Source of the DNA: Bittarella massiliensis (ex Durand et al. 2017)
GTDB taxonomy: Bacteria; Bacillota; Clostridia; Oscillospirales; Ruminococcaceae
Direction: 5' to 3'
DNA: 64,000 nucleotides
NCBI RefSeq assembly: GCF_001486165.1
Contig: NZ_LN908976.1
Coordinates: forward strand, 558,071-622,070
The stretch's first letter is position 1; each line of letters begins with the position of its first letter. Below are positions 19,001-26,590 of the stretch, in pieces. A program made the position numbers and the translations under genes. The notes beneath the pieces are model-generated. The model searched no databases, was not told where the DNA came from, and worked only from the letters and a program-made list of their open reading frames with translations.

Positions 19001-19540
19001 TCAGCCCTCGATCTGGCGGCCCAAAAAGGCGGCGCCGGCCACCGTCAGCTTGCACTCGGCCTCGGTGGCCGAGGCGGTGCCGTCGCCCTGCAGCAGCACC
19101 GCGTAGCCCACCACGTCCCCGTTGCTGAGGATGGGGGAGGCCGTCTGGGCCTGGCGCTCCAGCCCCTCCACCGGGCGCAGCACCTCGCCGCCCTTCTCCC
19201 AGAGGTAGTTTTTGCGGCCCTCCCCCAACTGTTCCAGGGCCGGGGCCACCCGGCGGTCGAGGACCTCCTTCTTGGAGATGCCGCCGGCGGCGATCACCCC
19301 GTCGGTGTCGCAGATCAGGGCCGGCAGCCCGGTGGTCTTGGCCAACACCTCGGCGCAGACGGCGGAGAAGGTGGACATCTCCCCCATGGGGGAATACTTC
19401 TTAAAGATGACCTCCCCCCCGTTGTCGGTGTAGATCTCCAGGGGGTCGCCCTCCCGGATGCGCAGGGTCCGGCGGATCTCCTTCGGGATCACCACCCGCC
19501 CCAAATCATCGATTCTTCTCACAATTCCCGTTGCCTTCAT
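19001..19540 (-). CDS. spoVT: Stage V sporulation protein T (SpoVT)
   Basis: 179 residues. The N-terminal AbrB-type swapped-hairpin DNA-binding domain reads ATGIVRRIDDLGRVVIPKEIRR ending near residue 50; the C-terminal GAF-like domain (FSAVCAEVLAKTTGLPALICDTDGVIAAGG) follows. SpoVT is a forespore regulator of sigma-G-dependent genes, so the organism is a spore former or descends from one. Upstream is a sigma-G-like promoter. Confidence 0.95.
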   Translation of the reverse strand: MKATGIVRRIDDLGRVVIPKEIRRTLRIREGDPLEIYTDNGGEVIFKKYSPMGEMSTFSAVCAEVLAKTTGLPALICDTDGVIAAGGISKKEVLDRRVAPALEQLGEGRKNYLWEKGGEVLRPVEGLERQAQTASPILSNGDVVGYAVLLQGDGTASATEAECKLTVAGAAFLGRQIEG

Positions 19541-19615
19541 CTGGCTTTTCCTCCCATGTCAAAACTGGCGTTTATCCGCGGCGCCTCCTGGCGCCTGCGG
19601 GAAATTTCACATTGC

Positions 19616-19644
19616 TAGTATTTGCACGGCAGGTTATTTTATGC
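19616..19644 (-). promoter_or_regulatory. Sigma-G-like promoter for spoVT
   Basis: On the minus strand GCATA (19640-19644) and AATACTA (19616-19622) are separated by 17 bp. This is close to the forespore sigma-G pattern GHATR / CATWCTA with one mismatch. The leader holds a GGCGCC hairpin before the spoVT ATG. Confidence 0.5.
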
Positions 19645-19721
19645 CAAAATCCCTTCCTCGCGCAGACGAAAGCAGGCCATTTTTTCCGGCGAAAAAACGG
19701 CCTGCTCTCCCGATCGAACAG

Positions 19722-20906
19722 TTAGGCAAAAATCATGGGCGCCACCACCCCGGCCAGCACCACCGAGGCCACGCTCACGGTGGTCACCCCGGCGATGAGC
19801 ATTTTGGGCAGCACGTAGTCGGTGAGGCGCTGCACCTCCTGCTCGGTGTAGTCGCCGCCGTCGGTGACCCCCTGGACGACCTCCATGGCCACCGTGTAGG
19901 TGATGGGGTAGCCGAACATGCAGGAGAAGCCAGCCGCGATGGAGAGGGCGGGGCTCCATTTGAAGAGTTTCCCCACCACCACCGAGAAGACAGTGATGCC
20001 CAGCGCCGAAATCAGCAACATCCCGAAGACCGGCACCAGGATGCTGGCAAACTGGGAGAAGGACATGGTCAAAAAGCTGACCGAGCAGTAGGCGTAGGTG
20101 GCCAGCAGGATCACCCCGTCGCCCCCCGCTTTGGCGAGGGCGTTTTTGTCCACCACGCCGGTGGCCGAGGCCAGCGCCCCGAAGAGGAGATAGACGATGG
20201 TGGCGTTGAGGCCGGTGGCCGAGGCGGCCAGTTCGGCCAGCCCCGCCACCAAAGCCAGGCGGGCAAAGTGGGCGAAGGGGCTGTCCAGCCCTTTAGGGGT
20301 CTTGGGGAGGAAGTGGAGGTCGATGCGGCGGCCGCCCTCCTCGGCGGCCCGCTTCAGGTTGCCCTCAGAAGCGTACTTGGTGGCCGCCTTTTTCAGGCAG
20401 AAGGAAGAGATGGGCAGGCCGATGATCACCTGCAGGGCGTTGACCGCCGCCACATAGGAGGCCACGTCGGGCCGGCCGGCGGCGGTGGCCGCGTCGCTGG
20501 TGATGATGGTGGCCACCACCCCGCCGGAGACCGGGGGCAGCGCCGAGAGGGCCAGTTCCCGGCCAAAGATGAGCTGGCCCAGGGTGAAGCCCAGCACCAG
20601 AATGCCGATCACCGCCGCCAGGGCCACCAGGATGGTCCTCCACTCCTTTTTCAGCTCGTTGAGGTCCAGGGTGGAACCCAGGTTGGTGAGGATCAGCCCC
20701 ATGCCGAAGGTGGGGATGATGGCGTTGAGGCCAGAGGTGTCCATCAAGTCGGCGGGCAGCACCTTGAGCACGCCGCCGAAGAGCACGAAGAGCACGATGG
20801 CGACGATGAAGGCGGAGATGATGCCCTTGGTTTTGCGGGCCACCAGGTCGCCCAGGGCAAAGACGATGGCGACCACGGCAAAGGCCAGAATGGGGGTAAA
20901 GGTCAT
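19722..20906 (-). CDS. Multi-spanning membrane transporter, T-box controlled (candidate tryptophan transporter)
   Basis: 394 residues with about 10-11 hydrophobic segments and a central break (KYASEGNLKRAAEEGGRRIDLHF) between two halves that each carry a glycine-rich motif (FGMGLILTNLGSTLDL, LPPVSGGVVATIITSDAATAAG; YLLFGALASATGVVDKNAL). The two-half layout recalls GltS/ESS-like and related carriers, but I do not recognise the exact family. AGGAGGACTGAACACC precedes the ATG. Its leader contains a T-box whose specifier reads UGG (Trp), so expression should rise when charged tRNA-Trp is scarce. Uptake of tryptophan or a precursor is the inferred role. Confidence 0.6.
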   Translation of the reverse strand: MTFTPILAFAVVAIVFALGDLVARKTKGIISAFIVAIVLFVLFGGVLKVLPADLMDTSGLNAIIPTFGMGLILTNLGSTLDLNELKKEWRTILVALAAVIGILVLGFTLGQLIFGRELALSALPPVSGGVVATIITSDAATAAGRPDVASYVAAVNALQVIIGLPISSFCLKKAATKYASEGNLKRAAEEGGRRIDLHFLPKTPKGLDSPFAHFARLALVAGLAELAASATGLNATIVYLLFGALASATGVVDKNALAKAGGDGVILLATYAYCSVSFLTMSFSQFASILVPVFGMLLISALGITVFSVVVGKLFKWSPALSIAAGFSCMFGYPITYTVAMEVVQGVTDGGDYTEQEVQRLTDYVLPKMLIAGVTTVSVASVVLAGVVAPMIFA

Positions 20907-21138
20907 GGTGTTCAGTCCTCCTCAAAAATTGGTTTCGGGTGTTTGCGGTCGGGCGTTTCTCCCCGCCATCGAAACACCGGCAAGACCCCGGCGGCGCGGA
21001 CGTTCATCCCTCTCTCCCCCTTCTCTTCCGAGCCCTGGAGGCCCGACTCGACAGATGCGGTGGCGGCGGTCCTTCGCCGGGCAAGAGCGCGTTTGCGGCC
21101 CCCTTTTGCGGCCGCCCCCTCGACATTTCCCCGGCAAT

Positions 21139-21458
21139 AAAAAATCCCCTGTCCCAGCAATTTCTGCTGGGACAGGGGAAACATTCTCCTGCGGTACCAC
21201 CCAAATTGGCGTTTAGACGCCCACTCGCTCCGCACACCACCATGTGCGCTCCCTTGGTAACGGGTGGAGTTCCCGTCGGGCACTACTCGGCCATCCGCCT
21301 TTCGTCCCGCCCTCATGAGTCCATTCAGTCCGGCGCCTTGCCCGCTACGCTCTCACCGCCCGCAGCTCTCTGGAAGGGAGCACTCCGCACCTACTCTTCT
21401 CAATCAACGGTTTTCTGGAATATGGTGTCATTCTACTCCGCCCCCGCCGTCTTGTCAA
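21139..21458 (-). promoter_or_regulatory. T-box leader, specifier UGG (Trp), with promoter
   Basis: Promoter TTGACA (21453-21458), 17-bp spacer, TAGAAT (21430-21435) on the minus strand. Stem I has the 5' AGTA, the AGAGAGC bulge and the 3' GAA motif. The GAA is followed by UGG (plus-strand 21321-21323) and then A, the usual specifier position. The T-box sequence TGGTACCGC is at 21191-21199. The terminator (21145-21159 with 21165-21179, then T6) competes with the antiterminator. It controls the membrane protein at 19722-20906. Confidence 0.92.
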
Positions 21459-21966
21459 GGGGAAAAATCGTCCTCTTTGGCCCTCAACGCCCGGCGGGGC
21501 GGAACGGGCGGGCCCTGCCTCCAAGAGCGCCGGGCCGCACCACAAGGGCCTGGGGAGCGCAAGCGGCTTGGACGCCGGTCAGACCCTGCGCCAAGGCCGC
21601 CCCGTAAGGGTGGGGAGGCCGACCTACGGGTCTCTTCCCCTTCCCTTTCCCCTACCGCCCCAATAGCGCCGGACAGGGCACGCCGCGGCAAAGAGGGAAA
21701 AAACAGCCACCCGCCCCTCACTGCGCCGGCTCCGGGGAGAAGCTGCCCCGAACGCCCCCAAAGGCCCCACCAGAGCAGGCCTGCAACTGGGTGGGGGGGG
21801 GGAAGGTGTTTTCCCCCAAGCACCTTTCGGAGGCGAGACGGCGAAACAGAGCGGGCAAAGAGGAGACGCTCTTTTAGTTGCCCCAGCACATCGGCAGCGC
21901 ACTGCCTCTTCTGCGCCGGTCTCCCCCACACCCCGCCCCAATGCGGTTGGGGGACCACCTGCAAAA
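21459..21966. other. Gene-free spacer upstream of the T-box promoter
   Basis: About 500 bp of GC-rich DNA. Open frames are low-complexity R/P/G shadows. Nothing recognisable except the terminator that follows at 21962-21997. Confidence 0.5.
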
Positions 21967-21997
21967 AGCGCGCCGGGAGGATTTCTCCCGGCGCGCT
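21962..21997 (-). terminator. Intrinsic terminator of the 22011-23135 gene
   Basis: A 13-bp perfect stem (21967-21979 with 21985-21997) followed on the minus strand by TTTTT. It starts 14 bp after the stop codon. Confidence 0.9.
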
Positions 21998-22010
21998 GTT
22001 GGATTTGAAT

Positions 22011-23135
22011 TTACGAGAGGGGCGGGACCGTCTCCTCCTGCCCGGAAGCGCTCACCCCGTCGGGTGTGCAGTAGAGGGGGGACGTGGTCGTCTTTCCCTC
22101 CAGGGCCGCCCGCACCGCGTCGGCCACCTCCTGCCGGGAGGTGCCGGCCGCCACGGTGAGTTCCCCCACCTTGGTGCCGCTGGGCACGCCGGTCTCCCCC
22201 ACGTCCACGTAGAGCCGATCGGCCTTCAGGGCCCGGTAATCCACCCCGTTTACCTGTTCGGCCAACATCCAGGGGCTGGCCGGGTAGTAGAGGCTCAACT
22301 CGGCCCCCGATCCCTTGGCGCTCTGGGCGATCCCATCGATGGAGGCCTGCAGCGCCTGCTGGGCGGTGGTGCCGCCGGAAAGGCCGTAGCCCGCGTCCTT
22401 CAGGAAGGTGGCCACCGGGTAGGTGGCGTCGGCGAGGATGATCTCTTTGACCCCCTTCTGCCCCAGTTCGGCACACAGGGCCTTCAGGTAGGTCTGGGCG
22501 CTCTGCGCGTTGGGGTTGAGCCAGGGCTTGCCCCCGGCCTGGGCGGTGTTGTCCAGCCAGAGGACCCCCGCCTGGTTTTTGTAGAGGACCGCCGCGGTCT
22601 TGTCGTAGCGGGAGACCAGGGGGTCTTTAAAGGCCGACAGCTGAGCCGCCACCTCGATCCCCTTTTCGGAAAAGGCGCTGACCACCCGGTCCAGGTCGAT
22701 GCCGCCGGCCGCCACGGCCCCGGCTGCCTGGGCGGTGGCCACCCCGGTGTTGTAGTGCACCATCCCCTCGCTGTCCTTGAGGGGGAGCACCGCCCGGGTG
22801 ACTCCGGCGGCTTCCAGCCGCTGGGCGGTCTCGGCGATCTTGGCCTCATCGGCGAGGTCGCTCAGGGAGACCCTGGCGTAGACGGGCGCCTTCTCCTCCT
22901 GGGGCGGCGTCTCCTCCTCGCCGGTCTGGCCGGGGTCCTGCGCCGGTTGGGAGGTGGGCGGCTTCTCCCCGGTGTAGACGCCGTTTAAGAAGTTGACCAG
23001 GGGGCGGTAGGCGGCAAAGCCCACAAAGGCGAGCACCACCAACACCGCACCCCAGATGGCGATATTTCGGATCAGGTTTCGGTTGCTGCTGCGGTAGATC
23101 TTATCGTAGCGCTTGATTTTGTATCGCTTCGCCAT
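22011..23135 (-). CDS. Membrane-anchored glycoside-hydrolase-like protein (possible DUF4015 family)
   Basis: 374 residues. A basic N-terminus (MAKRYKIKRYDKIYRSS) and one transmembrane helix at about 25-45 (IWGAVLVVLAFVGFAAYRPL) are followed by a proline-rich linker (EKPPTSQPAQDPGQ) and an extracellular alpha/beta domain. Segments such as AETAQRLEAAGVTRAVLPLKDSEGMVHYNTG and GIEVAAQLSAFKDPLVSRYD, then GVKEIILADATYPV, follow the TIM-barrel pattern of putative glycoside hydrolases of the DUF4015 type, though divergent. Start at ATG 23135 after GGAGGGAG. Substrate, if any, unknown; peptidoglycan or spore-wall sugars are possible. Confidence 0.6.
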   Translation of the reverse strand: MAKRYKIKRYDKIYRSSNRNLIRNIAIWGAVLVVLAFVGFAAYRPLVNFLNGVYTGEKPPTSQPAQDPGQTGEEETPPQEEKAPVYARVSLSDLADEAKIAETAQRLEAAGVTRAVLPLKDSEGMVHYNTGVATAQAAGAVAAGGIDLDRVVSAFSEKGIEVAAQLSAFKDPLVSRYDKTAAVLYKNQAGVLWLDNTAQAGGKPWLNPNAQSAQTYLKALCAELGQKGVKEIILADATYPVATFLKDAGYGLSGGTTAQQALQASIDGIAQSAKGSGAELSLYYPASPWMLAEQVNGVDYRALKADRLYVDVGETGVPSGTKVGELTVAAGTSRQEVADAVRAALEGKTTTSPLYCTPDGVSASGQEETVPPLS

Positions 23136-23288
23136 CCGCCTGACTCCCTCCTTTTTGCCCGCTGTTCGGGCGCTGTGATCAGCCGTGATAAGTATACACC
23201 ATTTTTTTGACGAGGTGTGCAAAATGCAAAAGGGTTTAAAAAAATTTCATAAATTGGCCGTATGCCGGCCCCATTTCGCCCTTTTTCC

Positions 23289-23897
23289 CTAAAAACTCAA
23301 CTGGTAGCCGGTGAACCCGTAGATGCAGAGGCTGAGGATGCCGATGTAGAGCAGCGTCACCGGCAGCCCCTGAAAGGAGGCGGGGACACTGCGGTTTTTC
23401 AGCTTTCTCTGCCCCTCGGCCACAATGAGGGTGGCCAGGGTGTAGCCCGCGCCGCTGCCCAGGCAGAAGCCGACGGTCTGGGGCAGGGAGAACACCTGCC
23501 CGGAACAGAGCATCAATGTGCCCAGCACGGCGCTGTTGAAGGTGGCCAGGTGAAAGTGGGGGCGCACCTTGGCCTGCCATTTGACAAAGCGGGGAAAGCG
23601 GATGCGGCGGGCGATCCCCGACAGGGCAAAATAGACCGCCACCATGCATAGGATGAACAGGAGCGGCTTGTAGATGTAGGCGTTGACGTCCTGTTGCAGG
23701 GGGAAACTCACCAGATAGGTGAGCAGCGAGGTGAGGGTGACCGAGAGGGTGGTCAGGCAGCCAAAGGTGACCATGGCCCCCATGTCGTCCACCAGCAGCA
23801 GCGTCCGCTCCACCCCCAGGCTGCGGGAGAAGAGGGCATTCTCTGCAAAGATGGCCAGAATGACCGAAACCAGCATGTTTGCTGCGACCTGTGCCAT
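23289..23897 (-). CDS. rnfA: RnfA-like membrane subunit lacking the conserved cysteines
   Basis: 202 residues, six hydrophobic segments, clear RnfA/NqrE family over its length (MGAMVTFGCLTTLSVTLTSLL, TFNSAVLGTLML, SFQGLPVTLLYIGILSL). In RnfA/NqrE two cysteines, in FLGLCPFxGV and TTNCAVLG, bind an iron-sulfur centre shared with RnfE. Here they read FSRSLGV and TFNSAVLG: both are serine. So this subunit should not carry that cluster. It starts 3 bp after rnfE ends and is last in the cluster. No rnfB follows. Confidence 0.85.
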   Translation of the reverse strand: MAQVAANMLVSVILAIFAENALFSRSLGVERTLLLVDDMGAMVTFGCLTTLSVTLTSLLTYLVSFPLQQDVNAYIYKPLLFILCMVAVYFALSGIARRIRFPRFVKWQAKVRPHFHLATFNSAVLGTLMLCSGQVFSLPQTVGFCLGSGAGYTLATLIVAEGQRKLKNRSVPASFQGLPVTLLYIGILSLCIYGFTGYQLSF

Positions 23898-23900
23898 GGC

Positions 23901-24581
23901 TTACTTCCCCTCCTTTTTGTTGATCCAGTGGCGGAAGCTGTTGTTGAGAAAGCGGAAGCCCGCCGCCAGCACGGCGATGAGGAAGAACCCGAAAAAGGGC
24001 AGGGCGATGGAGCGGGAGACCGGCACCACCCCTTTGAGGGTGATCCCCCAGAGCCGCCCGTAGGCCAGCACCTCCCGCAGGGCGCCCACCACGCAGACCA
24101 CCAGGGTGAAGCCCAGCCAGGTGCAAAAGAGGTCCAAAAAGGTGTAGCGGTCCACCCCGAAATGGGTGTAGGAGCTGCACTTGGTCACCACGATCGAGTC
24201 CACGATCAGGATGGGCAGATAGATGCCCACACTGGTGGAGACAAAGGGAAACATCTGCGACAGCCCGTAGGCCACCGGCACAAAGAGCAGGGCCCCCAAC
24301 AGCGCCGTGAGGATGGTGCGGTAGACCGCGTCCACCTTTTTAAAGAGCAGGCTGCCCAGGAGGATGGTGGGCACCACCACCCCCAAAAAGCCCAGGGAGA
24401 GGATGACCCCCGCCTTGAGCGACTGGGTGGCCACGATGGCTGGCGCCAGGGCCAGCCCCTGCATCAAAATCGGGTTTTGGGAGAAGACCCCGTCCACCCG
24501 GCCCAGGTCCTCCTGGTGGCGGCCGAAAAAGAGGCGGCCCCGCTCCTTCCAGGCGCGAAAGCGCCGCTTGAATTTGCTCAC
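23901..24581 (-). CDS. rnfE: RnfE-like membrane subunit lacking the conserved cysteines
   Basis: 226 residues from a GTG start after AAAGGAG. An N-terminal basic extension of about 30 residues precedes the RnfE/NqrD domain (SQNPILMQGLALAPAIVATQ, GIYLPILIVDSIVVTK, VVGALREVLAYG). The family cysteines in LGLCPxLAVT and xTNCIxxGRA are Ala (LALAPAIVAT) and Ser (IVDSIVV). Together with the RnfA changes, all four ligands of the predicted iron-sulfur site are missing. It lies 25 bp after rnfD. Confidence 0.85.
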   Translation of the reverse strand: MSKFKRRFRAWKERGRLFFGRHQEDLGRVDGVFSQNPILMQGLALAPAIVATQSLKAGVILSLGFLGVVVPTILLGSLLFKKVDAVYRTILTALLGALLFVPVAYGLSQMFPFVSTSVGIYLPILIVDSIVVTKCSSYTHFGVDRYTFLDLFCTWLGFTLVVCVVGALREVLAYGRLWGITLKGVVPVSRSIALPFFGFFLIAVLAAGFRFLNNSFRHWINKKEGK

Positions 24582-24606
24582 AGTTGCTTCACTCCTTTCC
24601 GCGCCG

Positions 24607-25563
24607 TCACTGGGAGATCATCCGCAGGCCGCTGTTTCGGTTTTGGAACCAGGCTACCTTGCGGTCGATGAAGGCGGCCATGGCATTGGAGGCGATGGCG
24701 GCAAAGCAGACCCCCATCTCAAAGGCACCGTAGTAGCGAAAGAGCATGGTGATCACCCCGAAGAGGGCCCCGTAGATCAGCCGGGACAGGGGCTGCTTGG
24801 GGGCGGTGATGGGGTCGGTGACCACGAAGAAGGCCGCAAAGACCAGGGTGCCCGAGAGCAGTTCCAGACAGGCCGCGTCCAGCCGGGTGGTGTGCAGCCG
24901 GGGGAAGAGGTAGGAAAAGAGGGCGCAGGCGCCCAAGAAGGAGACCGGCAGCCGCCAGTCGACCGCCTTTTTTACAAAGAGGTAGACCGCCCCCGAGAGG
25001 ACCACCAGCGTCCCCACCGCGCCCAGGGGGCCGGGGTAGTTGCCGATGAGGAATTCCATCTTCTCCACAAAGGGCACCCCGCCGATCTTCATGGTCTTGA
25101 GGGGGGAGTCCACCAGCACCGAGGTCTTTTGCAGGATCAGCGGCACGTTGGTGAAGGGCAGGGGGTAGGAGAACATCAGCTCCGGCCAGAAGAGGGCCAG
25201 GAAGGCCCCGCCCACCGCCGCGGGGTTGAAGATGTTGTTGCCGTAGCCGCCAAAGGCGTTTTTGGCCAGCACAATGGCCACAAAGACACCCACCACCGCC
25301 AGCCAATAGGGGGCGCTGGCGGGGAGGAACATCACCAAAATGGCGCCGGTGACCATCCCCGAGATGTCGTGGCGGTCAAAGCGCTCCTGCCGCATCCGGG
25401 CGGTGAGGGCGTCAAAGAGATAGGAAAACGCCATTGACACCGCCAGCAGGAGGAGGGGGCGAAGGCCGTAGGTGATCACATTCATGAGGAAGATGGGCAG
25501 CATTGCGATGAGCACGTCTTTGGACAGCGCATACCGCCGGTAGAGGGGGGAGGACCGATCCAT
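24607..25563 (-). CDS. rnfD: RnfD-like membrane subunit without the flavin-attachment motif
   Basis: 318 residues, usual RnfD/NqrB size for clostridia. Many hydrophobic segments and the FGGYGNNIFNPAAVGGAFLALFWP motif identify the family. RnfD/NqrB normally carry FMN bound to Thr in an S/T-GAT-P motif after the LPF-TNV-type loop; here that region reads LVDSPLKTMKIGG and no GAT is found anywhere. Start at ATG 25563 after AAAGGAG. First gene of the D-E-A cluster, divergent from the 25608 ORF, so no rnfC is directly upstream. Confidence 0.85.
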   Translation of the reverse strand: MDRSSPLYRRYALSKDVLIAMLPIFLMNVITYGLRPLLLLAVSMAFSYLFDALTARMRQERFDRHDISGMVTGAILVMFLPASAPYWLAVVGVFVAIVLAKNAFGGYGNNIFNPAAVGGAFLALFWPELMFSYPLPFTNVPLILQKTSVLVDSPLKTMKIGGVPFVEKMEFLIGNYPGPLGAVGTLVVLSGAVYLFVKKAVDWRLPVSFLGACALFSYLFPRLHTTRLDAACLELLSGTLVFAAFFVVTDPITAPKQPLSRLIYGALFGVITMLFRYYGAFEMGVCFAAIASNAMAAFIDRKVAWFQNRNSGLRMISQ

Positions 25564-25607
25564 GGGGGACTCCTTTCCGGTTGTGAGAAATGGGGGATGG
25601 GACAGCC

Positions 25608-25745
25608 ATGACCATTGAGAGGATAGACGCCGACCGCTGGAAGATCGCCCTGGAGGCCGCCGAGTTGCGGGCCCTGCAGATCGGCGAGGGCTGGCGGCCC
25701 GAGGGGGAACCGGCACGACAGGCCATTGCCCGGCTGCTGGCGCGC
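25608..25745 (+). CDS. N-terminal fragment, possibly MecA-like; cut by assembly artefact
   Basis: About 46 residues beginning MTIERIDADRWKIALEAAEL, then WRPEGEPARQAIARLLAR, before the reading runs into adapter-derived sequence. The opening MTIE-RI and the late helix recall the N-terminal domain of MecA adaptor proteins, but the match is short. The ribosome site (GGGGGATGGGACAGCC) is modest. The 3' part is missing because of the mosaic-end artefact at 25746. Confidence 0.4.
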
Positions 25746-25783
25746 CTGTCTCTTATACACATCTAAATTTGTATAAGAGACAG
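25746..25783. other. Tn5 mosaic-end (Nextera adapter) inverted repeat: library/assembly chimera
   Basis: 25746-25764 is the full 19-bp Tn5 mosaic end CTGTCTCTTATACACATCT. 25770-25783 is the inverted 14 bp TGTATAAGAGACAG, with 10 bp between the arms. The conceptual translations contain the strings MCIRDR and VYKRQ known from adapter-contaminated assemblies. Two unrelated ORFs are cut at its two edges. Not a natural element; the flanks may not be contiguous in the genome. Confidence 0.96.
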
Positions 25784-26416
25784 CCACACATCGGGTGCGC
25801 GGGGGTCGGGTTTGCCGAAGATGGCCGAACCGGCCACCAGCACGTTGGCGCCGGCCGCCGTCACCAGCGGCGCGGTGCCCGCATCGATGCCGCCGTCCAC
25901 CTCAATGTCCAGGGAAAGCCCCAGCTCCTCGGCCTTTTTGCGGATGGCCTCGATTTTGGGGATCATGTCGCCCATGAACTTCTGCCCGCCGAAGCCGGGT
26001 TCCACCGTCATCACCAGCACCATGTCCAGCAGGTCCAGGTAGGGGAAGACCGCCTCGGCCGGGGTGCCGGGCTTGACCGACAGGGCCGCCTTGATGCCGT
26101 GGGACTTGATCTTGGCGATGGTCTCGCCCACGTCGCTCTCGCTCTCCACGTGGAAGGTGATCAGGTCGCTGCCGGCGGCGGCAAAGTCGTCGATGTAGCG
26201 CAGCGGCTCGGAAATCATCAGGTGCACGTCAAAAAAGAGGTCGTTTTTCGGCCGCAGGCACTTGACGATGGGCGCCCCCAGGGTCAGGTTGGGGACAAAG
26301 TGGCCGTCCATCACGTCGATGTGCAGCATCTCGGCCCCGGCCTCTTTCATCTGGGCGCACTCGCTCTCCAGATTGGCAAAATCGCAGGACAGAATCGAAG
26401 GTGAAATTTTCAGCAA
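25784..26416 (-). CDS. rpe: Ribulose-phosphate 3-epimerase, C-terminus lost at artefact
   Basis: Nearly complete TIM-barrel epimerase: KISPSILSCDFANL, LHIDVMDGHFVPNLTLGAPIV, DVHLMISEPLRYID, VLVMTVEPGFGGQKF and DIEVDGGIDAGTAPLVTAAGANVLVAGSAIFG with the metal and catalytic residues. It interconverts ribulose-5-P and xylulose-5-P. The protein ends at APDVW and then reads adapter, so the last helix (about 15-20 residues) is missing. Start read as TTG 26416 after AAAGGGG; an upstream ATG at 26449 has no ribosome site. Confidence 0.95.
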
Positions 26417-26457
26417 GGTGGGTAACCCCTTTCTGCAAGTCGCATTCATACAGATAT

Positions 26458-26486
26458 ATTGTATAACAAAACCGCCCGGCCGTCAA
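26458..26486 (-). promoter_or_regulatory. rpe promoter
   Basis: TTGACG (26481-26486), 17-bp spacer, TACAAT (26458-26463) on the minus strand, about 42 bp before the rpe start. Confidence 0.65.
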
Positions 26487-26512
26487 TTTCGCCGCCCCTG
26501 CAGCCATTTCCT

Positions 26513-26541
26513 TTGCAATGGCTCGGGCGATGGTGTATGAT
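26513..26541 (+). promoter_or_regulatory. Aldo/keto reductase promoter
   Basis: TTGCAA (26513-26518), 17-bp spacer, TATGAT (26536-26541), about 50 bp before the GTG start of the reductase; divergent from the rpe promoter. Confidence 0.62.
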
Positions 26542-26590
26542 AAAGTCGAAATCTGTGGGGATTTCCCACGCCATTAGGGAGGAATGACAC

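Noticed and set aside
25746-25783. Inverted repeat read as a natural transposon end or operator
   Set aside because: Identity with the Tn5 mosaic end used in library preparation, and two ORFs cut at its edges, make an artefact far more likely.
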